NCBI RefSeq assembly: GCF_000376565.1
Contig: NZ_BARG01000083.1
Location: 46,312-110,311 of the forward strand
Direction: 5' to 3'
Source of the DNA: Streptomyces hokutonensis
GTDB taxonomy: Bacteria > Actinomycetota > Actinomycetes > Streptomycetales > Streptomycetaceae
DNA length: 64,000 bases
The notes beneath the pieces are model-generated. The model was not told the origin of the DNA. It saw only the letters and a list, made by a program, of their open reading frames with translations, and did not search any database. A program made the translations under genes and the position numbers. Positions 40,211-48,119 of this stretch are shown here, one piece after another. Positions within the stretch are counted from its first letter, which is position 1, and every line of letters starts with the position of its first letter.

Positions 40211-42430
40211 CTACGGGACCGGGGTGAGATGAGGGGTCGGAGTCTCGGAGACGACCGGCGCCGGGACCTTGCGGCTCAGGGCCTCGCCCTCGACGTCCAT
40301 GCGGGGGAGGATCCGGTCGAGCCAGCGGGGCAGGTACCAGGCCTTGTGGCCCAGCAGGGACAGGACCGCCGGCACGATCGCCATCCGGACCACGAACGCG
40401 TCGAACAGGACCGCGATGGCCAGCCCGAAGCCGATCATCTTGATCATCGAGGCGCCCGCGCCGATGAAGCCCGAGAACACCGCCATCATGATCAGCGCGG
40501 CGGCCACGACCACCCGGGCGCTGTGCCGGAACCCGGAGACGATCGCCTGGCCGGGGCCGTCCCCGTGGACGTACGCCTCGCGCATCCGGGAGACGAGGAA
40601 CACCTCGTAGTCCATGGCGAGTCCGAAGACGATGCCCACCAGGAAGATCGGCATCAGGCTCATGATCGGGCCGGTCTGGTCGACGCCGAGCCAGGACGCC
40701 AGGTGCCCTTCCTGGAAGACCGCGACCACCGCGCCGAGCGCCGCGAGGACCGAGAGGAGGAAGCCGAGGGCCGCCTTCAGCGGCACGAGCAGCGAGCGGA
40801 AGACCAGGAGCAGCAGCACGATCGCCAGGCCCACCACCAGCGCCAGATACGGGATCAGCGCGTCCTGGACCTTCTGCGCCACGTCGATGTTCAGCGCGGT
40901 CGTACCGGTGACCTCGAAGCTCGCACCCGCATCAGCTGCGATGTCCGGCCGTTCGTCGCGGATCGTCTGGACCAGCTGCTTGGTCTTCTCGTCGGTGGGG
41001 CTGGTGGCGGGGGTCGCGGAGAACACCGCTGTGTCGCCCGCCGAGTTGAAGCGCGCCGGTGAGACGGAGACCACTCCGTCCGTGGCGGCTATCTCCTTCG
41101 AGATCGTCGCTACGGCGGTCTTCGCGTCGCCCGCCTTCTGCGCGTCCACGACGATGGTCAGCGGGCCGTTGAAGCCGGGGCCGAAGCCCTCGGCGAGGTC
41201 GTCGTAGGCGCGGCGTTCGGTGGTGGCGGTGGACTTGGCCTCGTCGCCGGGCATGCCGAGCTGGAGGTTGAGGGCGGGCAGGGCCATCGCGCCGAGGCCC
41301 ACGACGCCGAGCAGCAGGACGGGGATCGGGTGCCGTACGACGATCCGGGCCCAGCGGCTGCCGCCGTTCTCGCCGTTGCCGCGCTTGGCCTTCGCCTTGG
41401 CCTTCTTCTTGCGGTCGCGGCGGGAGAGGACGGCGTTCGGCCAGAAGCCGAGGACCGCCGGGACCAGGGTGAGGCAGATCAGGACGGCGAGGAGGACCGC
41501 GCCGGCCGCCGCCAGGCCCATCTTCGTCAGCATCGGGATGCCGACCACGGACAAACCGGCTAGAGCGATGACAACGGTTAGGCCGGCGAACACAACTGCC
41601 GAACCCGCCGTCCCGGCCGCCAGTCCGGCCGCTTCGCGAGGCGCGTGGCCCTTGGCCCGTTCCTCCCGGTAGCGCGATACGACGAAGAGCGCGTAGTCGA
41701 TGCCGCAGGCGAGGCCGAGCATCGTCGCGAGGGTGCCGGTGGTCTCGGAGAGGCCGAAGGTGCTGCCCAGGGCAAGGACCCCGGACATGCTGATGGCGAC
41801 GCCGATGATCGCGGTGAGGAGGGGCAGGCCGGCCGCGGCCAGTGAACCGAACGTGATGAGGAGGACGATCGCGGCTATCGCGATACCGATCGCCTCGGCG
41901 CTGCCGCCCGCCGCGGGCTGGGTGGCGAGCGCGTCGCCGCCGACCTCGACGGTCAGGCCCGCGTCCCGGGCCGTGTCGATGGCCCGCTCCAGATGGGTCT
42001 TGGCGGCGCCGGTGAGGTCGTCGGCCTTCACCTTGAAGGTGACGGTGGAGTACGCCGTGGAAGCGTCCTTGCTCACCGCCTTCGCCGCGAACGGGTCGAC
42101 GGCGGAGGCGACTTGGGAACCGTCGGCCGCCTCGGTCACCAGCTTCTCGATCGCCGCCTTGTTCTCCGTCGCGGTGACCTTCTCGCCGTTCGGCGCGACG
42201 AAGACGATCCGCGCGCTCGCGCCGTCCGCCGCCGTGCCCGGGAAGCGCTGCTCCAGCAGGTCGAAGGCCTTCTGCGACTCGATGCCGGGCATCGTGAAGC
42301 CGTCGTCGGGGGCGGCGGGGGCCTTGGTGGCGGCGAATCCGACGGCGCCGAGGACCGCCACCCACAGGAAGGTGACGAACCAGCGCCACCGGAAGGCCAC
42401 GCGGCCCAAGTGATAAAGGAGAGTAGCCAT
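40211..42430 (-). CDS. MMPL-family RND transporter
   Basis: A 739-residue transporter with two repeated halves, each with a first helix, a large outside domain and five further helices. The RND proton-relay Asp-Tyr pairs are in CGIDYALFVVSRYREE near residue 240 and GLAMDYEVFLVSRMREA near 612. Actinobacterial MMPL proteins export lipids, glycolipids or peptides to the cell envelope. There is no regulator directly adjacent; the ribA gene and a 130-base gap lie upstream. A short Lys-rich loop (KKKAKAKAKR) follows helix 6. Confidence 0.85.
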   Translation of the reverse strand: MATLLYHLGRVAFRWRWFVTFLWVAVLGAVGFAATKAPAAPDDGFTMPGIESQKAFDLLEQRFPGTAADGASARIVFVAPNGEKVTATENKAAIEKLVTEAADGSQVASAVDPFAAKAVSKDASTAYSTVTFKVKADDLTGAAKTHLERAIDTARDAGLTVEVGGDALATQPAAGGSAEAIGIAIAAIVLLITFGSLAAAGLPLLTAIIGVAISMSGVLALGSTFGLSETTGTLATMLGLACGIDYALFVVSRYREERAKGHAPREAAGLAAGTAGSAVVFAGLTVVIALAGLSVVGIPMLTKMGLAAAGAVLLAVLICLTLVPAVLGFWPNAVLSRRDRKKKAKAKAKRGNGENGGSRWARIVVRHPIPVLLLGVVGLGAMALPALNLQLGMPGDEAKSTATTERRAYDDLAEGFGPGFNGPLTIVVDAQKAGDAKTAVATISKEIAATDGVVSVSPARFNSAGDTAVFSATPATSPTDEKTKQLVQTIRDERPDIAADAGASFEVTGTTALNIDVAQKVQDALIPYLALVVGLAIVLLLLVFRSLLVPLKAALGFLLSVLAALGAVVAVFQEGHLASWLGVDQTGPIMSLMPIFLVGIVFGLAMDYEVFLVSRMREAYVHGDGPGQAIVSGFRHSARVVVAAALIMMAVFSGFIGAGASMIKMIGFGLAIAVLFDAFVVRMAIVPAVLSLLGHKAWYLPRWLDRILPRMDVEGEALSRKVPAPVVSETPTPHLTPVP

Positions 42431-42560
42431 GGCTGGGGAAGGCCTCCACGTCGGCGGTCGGTCGAGATCGTGGTCTCAACCCTTCCGCCGACGGCCCTCG
42501 GTCACGAGGGAGTGCCCTCCCGAATGGATGGTGTAGCCCGCTACACCATCGGCCGGACCC

Positions 42561-43202
42561 TCAGCCCACGTTCAGCTCGGTCAGCCGGCCCAGCGGCAGC
42601 GTGTGGTGGGTCTGCAGGACCTTCGCGCGTAGATACCGGACGTTGTGGGGCGTGGTGAACACACCGGTCGGCACCCGGTCGTGCACGTCGATGCCCAGGC
42701 CGCGCAACTGGTCGGCCTTGTCCGGGTTGTTGGAGAGCAGGTCCAGCTCGTCGATCCCCAGGGCCTGGAGCATCTGGGCGGCGGCCGTGTAGTCGCGGGC
42801 GTCCTCGGGGAGGCCGAGCGCGGTGTTGGCGGCGTAGGTGTCGAGGCCCTGGTCCTGGAGGGCGTACGCGTCGAGCTTGTTGTAGAGGCCGATGCCCCGG
42901 CCCTCCTGGCGCAGGTAGAGCAGCACGCCGCCGCGCTCGGCGATGCGCTCGACGGCCTCGCGCAGCTGGGGGCCGCAGTCGCAGCGGGCGGAGCCGAAGA
43001 CGTCTCCGGTCAGGCACTCGGAGTGCAGGCGGACCAGCGGGGTGGTGCCGGGCGCCGGATCGCCGAGCACGACGGCGAGATGTTCCAGGCCGTCGGTCAG
43101 GCCGTGGAAGGTGACGAGTTCGGTGTCGACGCTGTAGCCGTCGTGGAAGCGCAGCGGTACCCGGACGCGGGCACGCGGGGTGGCGGCGGGGAAGTCGGGC
43201 AT
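42561..43202 (-). CDS. ribA: GTP cyclohydrolase II (RibA-like)
   Basis: A 213-residue single-domain GTP cyclohydrolase II. Zinc Cys ligands are in HSECLTGDVFGSARCDCG near residue 61-78, and the GTP-binding LRQEGRGIGLYNKLDAYALQ near 98-117 carries the catalytic Arg/Tyr region. It converts GTP to 2,5-diamino-6-ribosylamino-pyrimidinone phosphate, the first step of riboflavin-type pathways. It lacks a fused RibB domain. It is separated from a domain-swapped RibD by a MarR gene, and all three have similar dyads upstream. The housekeeping riboflavin operon is probably elsewhere. Confidence 0.9.
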   Translation of the reverse strand: MPDFPAATPRARVRVPLRFHDGYSVDTELVTFHGLTDGLEHLAVVLGDPAPGTTPLVRLHSECLTGDVFGSARCDCGPQLREAVERIAERGGVLLYLRQEGRGIGLYNKLDAYALQDQGLDTYAANTALGLPEDARDYTAAAQMLQALGIDELDLLSNNPDKADQLRGLGIDVHDRVPTGVFTTPHNVRYLRAKVLQTHHTLPLGRLTELNVG

Positions 43203-43233
43203 GCGGGTCTCCGAGTCCGAAGGGTGACGTAGC

Positions 43234-43299
43234 GATGTGTTTCAAAACTGAAGCACATCCACGATCACGGACCCTACCTCATGCTTGAAATTTGAAGCA
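43234..43299. promoter_or_regulatory. Two TTCAAA-type dyads upstream of ribA
   Basis: GTGTTTCAAAACTGAAGCAC (43237-43256, outer dyad GATGTG/CACATC 43234-43259) and TGCTTGAAATTTGAAGCA (43282-43299) resemble the site at 43856-43876. They are probable MarR operators. Confidence 0.6.
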
Positions 43300-43311
43300 A
43301 CAGATTTGTGT

Positions 43312-43353
43312 GACGGCTCACGAAAGACGGCTCACGAAAGACGGCTCACGAAC
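43312..43353. repeat. Three tandem copies of a 14-base unit
   Basis: GACGGCTCACGAAA at 43312-43325 and 43326-43339 and GACGGCTCACGAAC at 43340-43353, head to tail without spacers. The last copy overlaps the 3' end of the marR gene (stop at 43346). Confidence 0.8.
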
Positions 43354-43843
43354 ACGGAGGCGTGGAGCGGCGGCGCCACGGCACGTCCTCCGGTGTCTCC
43401 AGCGCCCGCGCGATGCCCGTGCTGATCTCCTCCAGCTGCCCCACCTGCTCCGGAGTGAGGTGGTCGAAGATCGCGGCCCGGACGGTCTCGACATGCCCCG
43501 GCGCCGTACGCACCAGCACCGCCATCCCCTCGTCGGTCAGCACCGCCGTACTGCCCCGCTTGTCCGACGGACACCCCTCCCGCCGCACCAGCCCGTCCTT
43601 CTCCAGCCGCGTCACGGCGTACGTCAGCCGGCTCCGGGTGATCTTCGACTTCTCGGCGAGGTCGGTCATCCGCAGCCGGTGGTCCGGAACGTCGGACAGG
43701 TTGGCCAGGATGGAGTAGTACAGGTGGGGCATGCCGGCCTCCTGCTGGAGCTGCCGGTCGATCGCGTCCTCCAGGAGGTGCGTCGCGGCGATGTAGGCGC
43801 GCCAGGCGCGCTGCTCCTCGGCGGTGAGCCAGCGAGTCGTCAT
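43346..43843 (-). CDS. MarR-family regulator of the riboflavin-like pair
   Basis: A 165-residue MarR protein: MPHLYYSILANLSDVPDHRL, then AEKSKITRSRLTYAVTRLEK (recognition helix), then REGCPSDKRGSTAVLTDEGM (wing). It lies between ribA (same strand, downstream) and the ribD-like gene (divergent). TTCAAA-type dyads flank it on both sides, so it should repress both and itself. ATG 43843 was chosen because the product then matches the usual MarR length; an upstream start at 43888 would run across the dyad at 43856-43876. A ligand is not evident. Confidence 0.85.
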   Translation of the reverse strand: MTTRWLTAEEQRAWRAYIAATHLLEDAIDRQLQQEAGMPHLYYSILANLSDVPDHRLRMTDLAEKSKITRSRLTYAVTRLEKDGLVRREGCPSDKRGSTAVLTDEGMAVLVRTAPGHVETVRAAIFDHLTPEQVGQLEEISTGIARALETPEDVPWRRRSTPPCS

Positions 43844-43855
43844 GCCCCCAGTGTA

Positions 43856-43876
43856 GGTTTGTTTCAAACTTGAACC
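43856..43876. promoter_or_regulatory. TTCAAA-type dyad between marR and the ribD-like gene
   Basis: GGTTTGTTTCAAACTTGAACC is an imperfect palindrome of the same type as those before ribA. It lies 12 bases upstream of the marR start and 35 bases upstream of the ribD-like start. Confidence 0.6.
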
Positions 43877-43911
43877 AAGCCCCGTCATTCCACCGAGCCG
43901 GGAGCGCGTCG

Positions 43912-45042
43912 ATGCCCCATCCGTACGTCCTGCTGTCCGCCGCCGTCTCCCTCGACGGCTACCTCGACGACACCGGCCCCGACCGGCTGCTCCTCTCCAG
44001 CCCCGCCGACTTCGACCGCGTCGACGAGGTCCGCGCCTCCGTGGACGCGATCCTCATCGGCGCCGGCACCATCCGCGCGGACAACCCGCGCCTGCTCGTG
44101 AACTCCCCGGAGCGCCGCGCCGCCCGCATCGCCGCCGGCAAGCCGGAGTACCCCCTCAAGGTCACGGTCAGCGGCTCCGGCGACCTGGACCCGGGCGCCA
44201 ACTTCTGGCACACGGGCGGCGACAAACTCGTCCTTACGACCGACAAGGGCGCGGAGCGGGTACGCCAACTCGGCCTCGCCGCCGACGTGTTCGCCCTCGG
44301 CCCCGAACTCGACTGGCGCCGGCTGCTCGAACACCTCCACTCCGTCAGGGGAGTTGACCGCCTGATGGTCGAGGGCGGCGGCACGATCCACACCCAGCTC
44401 CTCCAGCAGGGCCTGGCCGACGAACTCCAACTCGTCCTGTCCCCCCTCTTCGTGGGCACCCCGGACGCCCCCCGCCTCTTCGGCCCGGGCACCTACCAGT
44501 CGGGCCGCCTGCGCCTGCTGGAGACCCGCCCCGTCGAGGACGTCGTCCTCATGCGCTACGAACCCACCGCCCCCGGCACCGGTGACCTCCCCTCCGCCGC
44601 CGACCATCACTGGCTCGCCCTCGCCTGCGACCTGGCCGGGGACTGCCCGCCCTCGGAGACGGCGTTCAGCGTCGGCGCGGTGGTCGTGGCCGAGGACGGC
44701 ACGGAGCTGGCCCGCGGCCACTCCCGCGAGGCCGGCGACCCGGTGGTCCACGCGGAGGAGGCGGCCCTCGCCAAGCTGGACGCGGCGGACCCCCGCCTCG
44801 TGACCGCCACGGTCTATACGAGCCTGGAGCCCTGCACCCACCGCGCCTCCCGCCCCAAGCCCTGCGCCCGCCTCATCCTCGACGCGGGCGTACGACGCGT
44901 GGTGACGGCCTGGCGCGAGCCGGACACGTTCGTGACGGCCGCCGACGGCAGCGGGGCGCTGGCCGCGCAGGGGGTCTCCGTGGTCGTACTCCCGGAGTAC
45001 GAGGACCGGGCGAAGGCGCCGAACAGGCATCTGCAGGGCTGA
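43912..45042 (+). CDS. Domain-swapped RibD: reductase (N) and pyrimidine deaminase (C)
   Basis: A 376-residue bifunctional enzyme with the domains in reversed order. Residues 1-215 form the RibD C-type reductase (LSAAVSLDGYLDD; ASVDAILIGAGTIRADNPRL; DRLMVEGGGTIHTQLLQQGL). Residues 235-375 form the deaminase (HAEEAALAKLD zinc-His/Glu motif and TSLEPCTHRASRPKPCARLI with the two Cys). Normal RibD has deaminase first. It would perform the second and third steps after GTP cyclohydrolase II, giving 5-amino-6-ribitylamino-pyrimidinedione phosphate. GGGAGCG precedes ATG 43912. It shares operator-like sites with ribA and marR. Confidence 0.85.
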   Translation: MPHPYVLLSAAVSLDGYLDDTGPDRLLLSSPADFDRVDEVRASVDAILIGAGTIRADNPRLLVNSPERRAARIAAGKPEYPLKVTVSGSGDLDPGANFWHTGGDKLVLTTDKGAERVRQLGLAADVFALGPELDWRRLLEHLHSVRGVDRLMVEGGGTIHTQLLQQGLADELQLVLSPLFVGTPDAPRLFGPGTYQSGRLRLLETRPVEDVVLMRYEPTAPGTGDLPSAADHHWLALACDLAGDCPPSETAFSVGAVVVAEDGTELARGHSREAGDPVVHAEEAALAKLDAADPRLVTATVYTSLEPCTHRASRPKPCARLILDAGVRRVVTAWREPDTFVTAADGSGALAAQGVSVVVLPEYEDRAKAPNRHLQG

Positions 45043-45069
45043 GCCGGGACTCCGTGCCGGTCACGGTGG

Positions 45070-45993
45070 TCACGGGACCAGTACGATCCGGCCGCGCAGG
45101 CCGCCCCGGGCGAGGCGGGCGTGGGCCTCGGCGGCCTGTGCCAGGGGGTACACCTGGGCGACGCGGGGTGTCAGGACGCCGACCTCGGCGAGTGCGGAGA
45201 GATGTGCGAGCCGGGGCGCGTCGGGGCCGGCGGCGGTGTGGCGCACCACCACGCCCCGTTCCGGCGCCGGCAGCACGTCCAGCCGCACGCTCACATAGAC
45301 CCCGCCGTCCCGGACGGCCGCCATCGCGGGTGCGCCCAGCGCCGCCGCGTCGAGCACGCCGTCCACACCCTCCGGCACCAACTGCCGTACCGCCGGGCCC
45401 GGTTCCTCGTCGCGGGGCACGAACCAGGTGGCGCCGCGAGAGCGCAGATACGCCTCGTCCTCGGGCCGCCCCTGCGCGACGATCCGCACGCCCCGGGTCC
45501 GGGCCAGCTCCACGGCGTAGCCGCCGACGGCCCCCGCGGCGCCGGTGATCAGCAAGGTGTCGCGGGGGCGGAGCGGGAGGTGGTCCAGGGCCAGCGAGGC
45601 GGTCGTCGCGTTGAGCGGGATCGTCGCCGCGAGCGTCGGGTCCATGCCCTCCGGGGCGGGGGCCAGGGAGTTGAGGTCGGTCACGAGGTATTCGGCCTGG
45701 GCCTTCGTGGGGCGCAGCACGGGGGCGTCGAACACGATCACCGGAGTGCCGACCGCGAGGAGCACACCCGGGCCGACGGCCTCGATGGTCCCGGCGGCAT
45801 CCAGCCCGAGACCGGTGTGGTCGACCTCCGGCATCGGCCCGAAGTACCCGGCCCACACCGCGGAGTCGGCGGGATTGAGCGCGGCGGCGGCGACCTTGAC
45901 GCGGACCTCCAGGGGACCCGGTTCCGGCAGCGGGACCTCCAGCACCTCGACGACCTCGGGTCCCCCGGTCTTCCTGACGACTGCTGCGCGCAT
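45070..45993 (-). CDS. NADP-dependent quinone oxidoreductase
   Basis: A 307-residue medium-chain reductase of the quinone oxidoreductase group: GroES-like half with VKVAAAALNPADSAVWAGYF and LGLDAAGTIEAVGPGVLLAV; Rossmann loop TLLITGAAGAVGGYAVELA near residue 145. No zinc Cys set is seen. It lies just downstream of the HxlR gene on the same strand, with a palindromic operator in the 86-base gap, so HxlR likely controls it in response to electrophiles. Start ATG 45993. Confidence 0.85.
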   Translation of the reverse strand: MRAAVVRKTGGPEVVEVLEVPLPEPGPLEVRVKVAAAALNPADSAVWAGYFGPMPEVDHTGLGLDAAGTIEAVGPGVLLAVGTPVIVFDAPVLRPTKAQAEYLVTDLNSLAPAPEGMDPTLAATIPLNATTASLALDHLPLRPRDTLLITGAAGAVGGYAVELARTRGVRIVAQGRPEDEAYLRSRGATWFVPRDEEPGPAVRQLVPEGVDGVLDAAALGAPAMAAVRDGGVYVSVRLDVLPAPERGVVVRHTAAGPDAPRLAHLSALAEVGVLTPRVAQVYPLAQAAEAHARLARGGLRGRIVLVP

Positions 45994-46064
45994 GATATTC
46001 GCTCTTCCGTTTGCGAAATAGAATCAATCAAACGGTAGGCGCGTTGCGGCCGATGCGTAAGGAG

Positions 46065-46078
46065 GCACTTTCAAGTGC
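46065..46078. promoter_or_regulatory. HxlR operator candidate upstream of the oxidoreductase
   Basis: GCACTTTCAAGTGC is a perfect 6-2-6 palindrome two bases past the HxlR stop and 71 bases upstream of the oxidoreductase start. The same core occurs upstream of the HxlR gene. Confidence 0.6.
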
Positions 46079-46079
46079 G

Positions 46080-46451
46080 TTACACCCCCGCGTCGTAGCG
46101 GGCCCGCGCCTCGTCGACCTCGCCGGTCTTCTCGGCGGCCCAGTCGTGCACCTGGGACACCAGGCCGTACAGGCCCTGCCCGAGCGGGGTCAGTTCGTAG
46201 TCCACGCGCACCGGGACGGACGGTGTGACCGTCCGCCGCACCATGCCGTCGCGCTCCAGCATGCGCAGGGTCTGGGTGAGCATCTTCTGGCTGACGCCCG
46301 GGATTTCGCGGCTGATGTGGTTGTACCGCATCGCCTCGCCGTGGGACCCGAGGGTGCACACCGCCAGGCTGACCCACCGGTTGCTGATCGTCGAGAGCAG
46401 GGCCACCGCGGGGCAGTCGCGCAGGTACTCCTCGTACGCCTTCGTGGTCAT
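46080..46451 (-). CDS. HxlR-family transcriptional regulator
   Basis: A 123-residue MarR/HxlR-type winged helix: RDCPAVALLSTISNRWVSLA with the conserved Cys13 region, then REIPGVSQKMLTQTLRMLER and VRVDYELTPLGQGL. HxlR regulators of this kind (HypR, YodB, QorR) sense quinones or hypochlorite through the N-terminal Cys. Palindromes of the type GCACTnnnnAGTGC flank the gene. Start ATG 46451. Confidence 0.85.
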   Translation of the reverse strand: MTTKAYEEYLRDCPAVALLSTISNRWVSLAVCTLGSHGEAMRYNHISREIPGVSQKMLTQTLRMLERDGMVRRTVTPSVPVRVDYELTPLGQGLYGLVSQVHDWAAEKTGEVDEARARYDAGV

Positions 46452-46483
46452 CGTCGCTCCAGTCCCTCCCGCAGGGGAGTAAC

Positions 46484-46497
46484 GCACTCAAAAGTGC
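46484..46497. promoter_or_regulatory. HxlR operator candidate upstream of the HxlR gene
   Basis: GCACTCAAAAGTGC matches the operator at 46065-46078 at both GCACT/AGTGC arms. It lies 33 bases upstream of the HxlR start. Confidence 0.6.
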
Positions 46498-46677
46498 CTA
46501 CTTACCGATCGATCGTAACTCACCTAGTATGCAGAGAGTTGTCAATAGCAAATCCAAAGGCACCCGTCAGACATCCGTCCCGCGCGGGTGACCGATCGGC
46601 CCATCAGATCCTGCGCCCCACCGCCCACCGGGTCACGCTCACAGGGAACCGGTGCGGACAACGCGGAGGTAGGACAC

Positions 46678-47883
46678 ATGAGGGCAGTGGCGGTGCTGGG
46701 CGCGTCCGTGGCCGTAGGGCTTCTCGCCTCGTGCGGGGCGGCGGACACCGGTACGCGGACCATGGCGAGGGCGCTGCCCGCCGACGCGGCGTTCACGCAC
46801 CCCGGTGTGCTGGTCAGCAAGGCCCAGCTGGACGCCGTACGGAAGAACGTGACGGCCGGGAAGCAGCCGTGGCTGAAGGCGTACTTCGGGATGCGGGACA
46901 GCAAGTACGGGTCGTACAAGTACACGGCGAAGCCCTACGCCGACGTCGACTGCCCCTGGAACGGCAAGGCCGCGCACGGGTGTGTCGAGGAGCGCGAGGA
47001 CGCGATCGCGGCGTACACGCAGGCGCTGCTGTTCAGCATCACGGGCAAGGAGCACCACGCGCTCAAGGCGCGGGAGATCATGGACGACTGGTCGGCGAAG
47101 ATGAAGGAGCACACCTCCGAGGACGCCGGACTCCAGACCGCGTGGGCCGGATCGACATGGGCGCGGGCGGCGGAGATCGTGCGGTACGCGCCGGGGGCCG
47201 GATGGCCGGCGGACCGGGTGCAGCGGTTCGCGACCATGCTGCGCACCGCGTACCAGCCCGAGGTGACGAAGGACCTGCCGGACTACAACGGCAACTGGGA
47301 CCTCGCGATGACCGACGCGGCGATCGGCATCGCCGTCTTCCTCGACGACCACAAGGCCTTCGACGCGGCCGTCGCCCGCTTCCGCGACCGGGTGCCCGCC
47401 TACTTCTACCTGGAGAAGGACGGCAAGGTGCCGCTCACCCCGGCCCGCTCCACCGTCACCACCCCGCAGAAACTCACGACGTACTGGTTCAAGCAGACCA
47501 CCTTCAAGGACGGCATCGCCCAGGAGACCTGCCGCAACTTCAAGCACGTCGGGTACTCGCTGGCCGCCACCGGGCACATCGCCGAGACCGCCTGGCACCA
47601 GGGCGTCGACCTCTACAAGGACGTCAAGGACCGGCTCGCCGCCGCCCTCGACTTCCACGCCCGCTACCAGCTCGGCGAGGCCGCGCCGGCCTGGCTGTGC
47701 GGCGGCAGGGTCGACCGGAACATGGGGCCCGACCTGGAGGTTCCGCTCAACCACCTGGAGGACCGGCTCGGCATGAAGGTGCCCGCCGCGCACAAGCTCG
47801 CCGAGACCACCAGGCCGGCCGGCAGCGACGACCTCTTCGTCTCCTGGGAGACCCTCACGCACGCCGGTAACCCCGCCGACTGA
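46678..47883 (+). CDS. Secreted alginate-lyase-like lipoprotein (PL5-like fold)
   Basis: A 401-residue exported protein. The lipobox LLASC places the lipid-bearing Cys at residue 19. The mature part is an all-helical (alpha/alpha)-toroid of the alginate lyase family: AAHGCVEEREDAIAAYTQAL, DYNGNWDLAMTDAAIGIAVF, QETCRNFKHVGYSLAATGHI with the conserved Asn/His region. It would degrade an acidic polysaccharide by beta-elimination, substrate unproven. GGAGG 8 bases before ATG 46678. Ends just before the initiator tRNA gene. Confidence 0.85.
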   Translation: MRAVAVLGASVAVGLLASCGAADTGTRTMARALPADAAFTHPGVLVSKAQLDAVRKNVTAGKQPWLKAYFGMRDSKYGSYKYTAKPYADVDCPWNGKAAHGCVEEREDAIAAYTQALLFSITGKEHHALKAREIMDDWSAKMKEHTSEDAGLQTAWAGSTWARAAEIVRYAPGAGWPADRVQRFATMLRTAYQPEVTKDLPDYNGNWDLAMTDAAIGIAVFLDDHKAFDAAVARFRDRVPAYFYLEKDGKVPLTPARSTVTTPQKLTTYWFKQTTFKDGIAQETCRNFKHVGYSLAATGHIAETAWHQGVDLYKDVKDRLAAALDFHARYQLGEAAPAWLCGGRVDRNMGPDLEVPLNHLEDRLGMKVPAAHKLAETTRPAGSDDLFVSWETLTHAGNPAD

Positions 47884-47935
47884 AACGTGTGTGACATCGG
47901 ACCCCGCGGATGGCGTATAGTTGGGAACACAACGG

Positions 47936-48009
47936 CGCGGGGTGGAGCAGCTCGGTAGCTCGCTGGGCTCATAACCCAGAGGTCGCAGGTTCAAATCCTG
48001 TCCCCGCTA
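47936..48009 (+). tRNA. tRNA-Met(CAT), initiator type
   Basis: Folds as a full tRNA: acceptor CGCGGGG/CCCCGCT with an unpaired 1-72, D arm GAGCAGCTCGGTAGCTC, anticodon stem GCTGGGCTCATAACCCAG with CAT at 47970-47972 region, T arm GCAGGTTCAAATCCTGT. The three G-C pairs of the anticodon stem and the 1-72 mismatch mark it as the initiator. CCA is not encoded. Confidence 0.95.
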
Positions 48010-48015
48010 CTAAGG

Positions 48016-48054
48016 CCAAGGGCCGGAATCCGGAAAACGGATTCCGGCCCTTGG
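48016..48054 (+). terminator. Hairpin terminator after tRNA-Met
   Basis: A perfect 17-bp stem (48016-48032 with 48038-48054) with the loop GAAAA, followed by TGTTTC. It starts 7 bases after the tRNA 3' end. Confidence 0.85.
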
Positions 48055-48119
48055 TGTTTCCCCCGCCCGGTCGGCCCACCCCGCTCGCCGCGCTCTCCCG
48101 GCCAGGAAAAACTGGACGT

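Noticed and set aside
43312..43353. CRISPR-like array
   Set aside because: The 14-base units are directly adjacent with no spacers and no cas genes are near.
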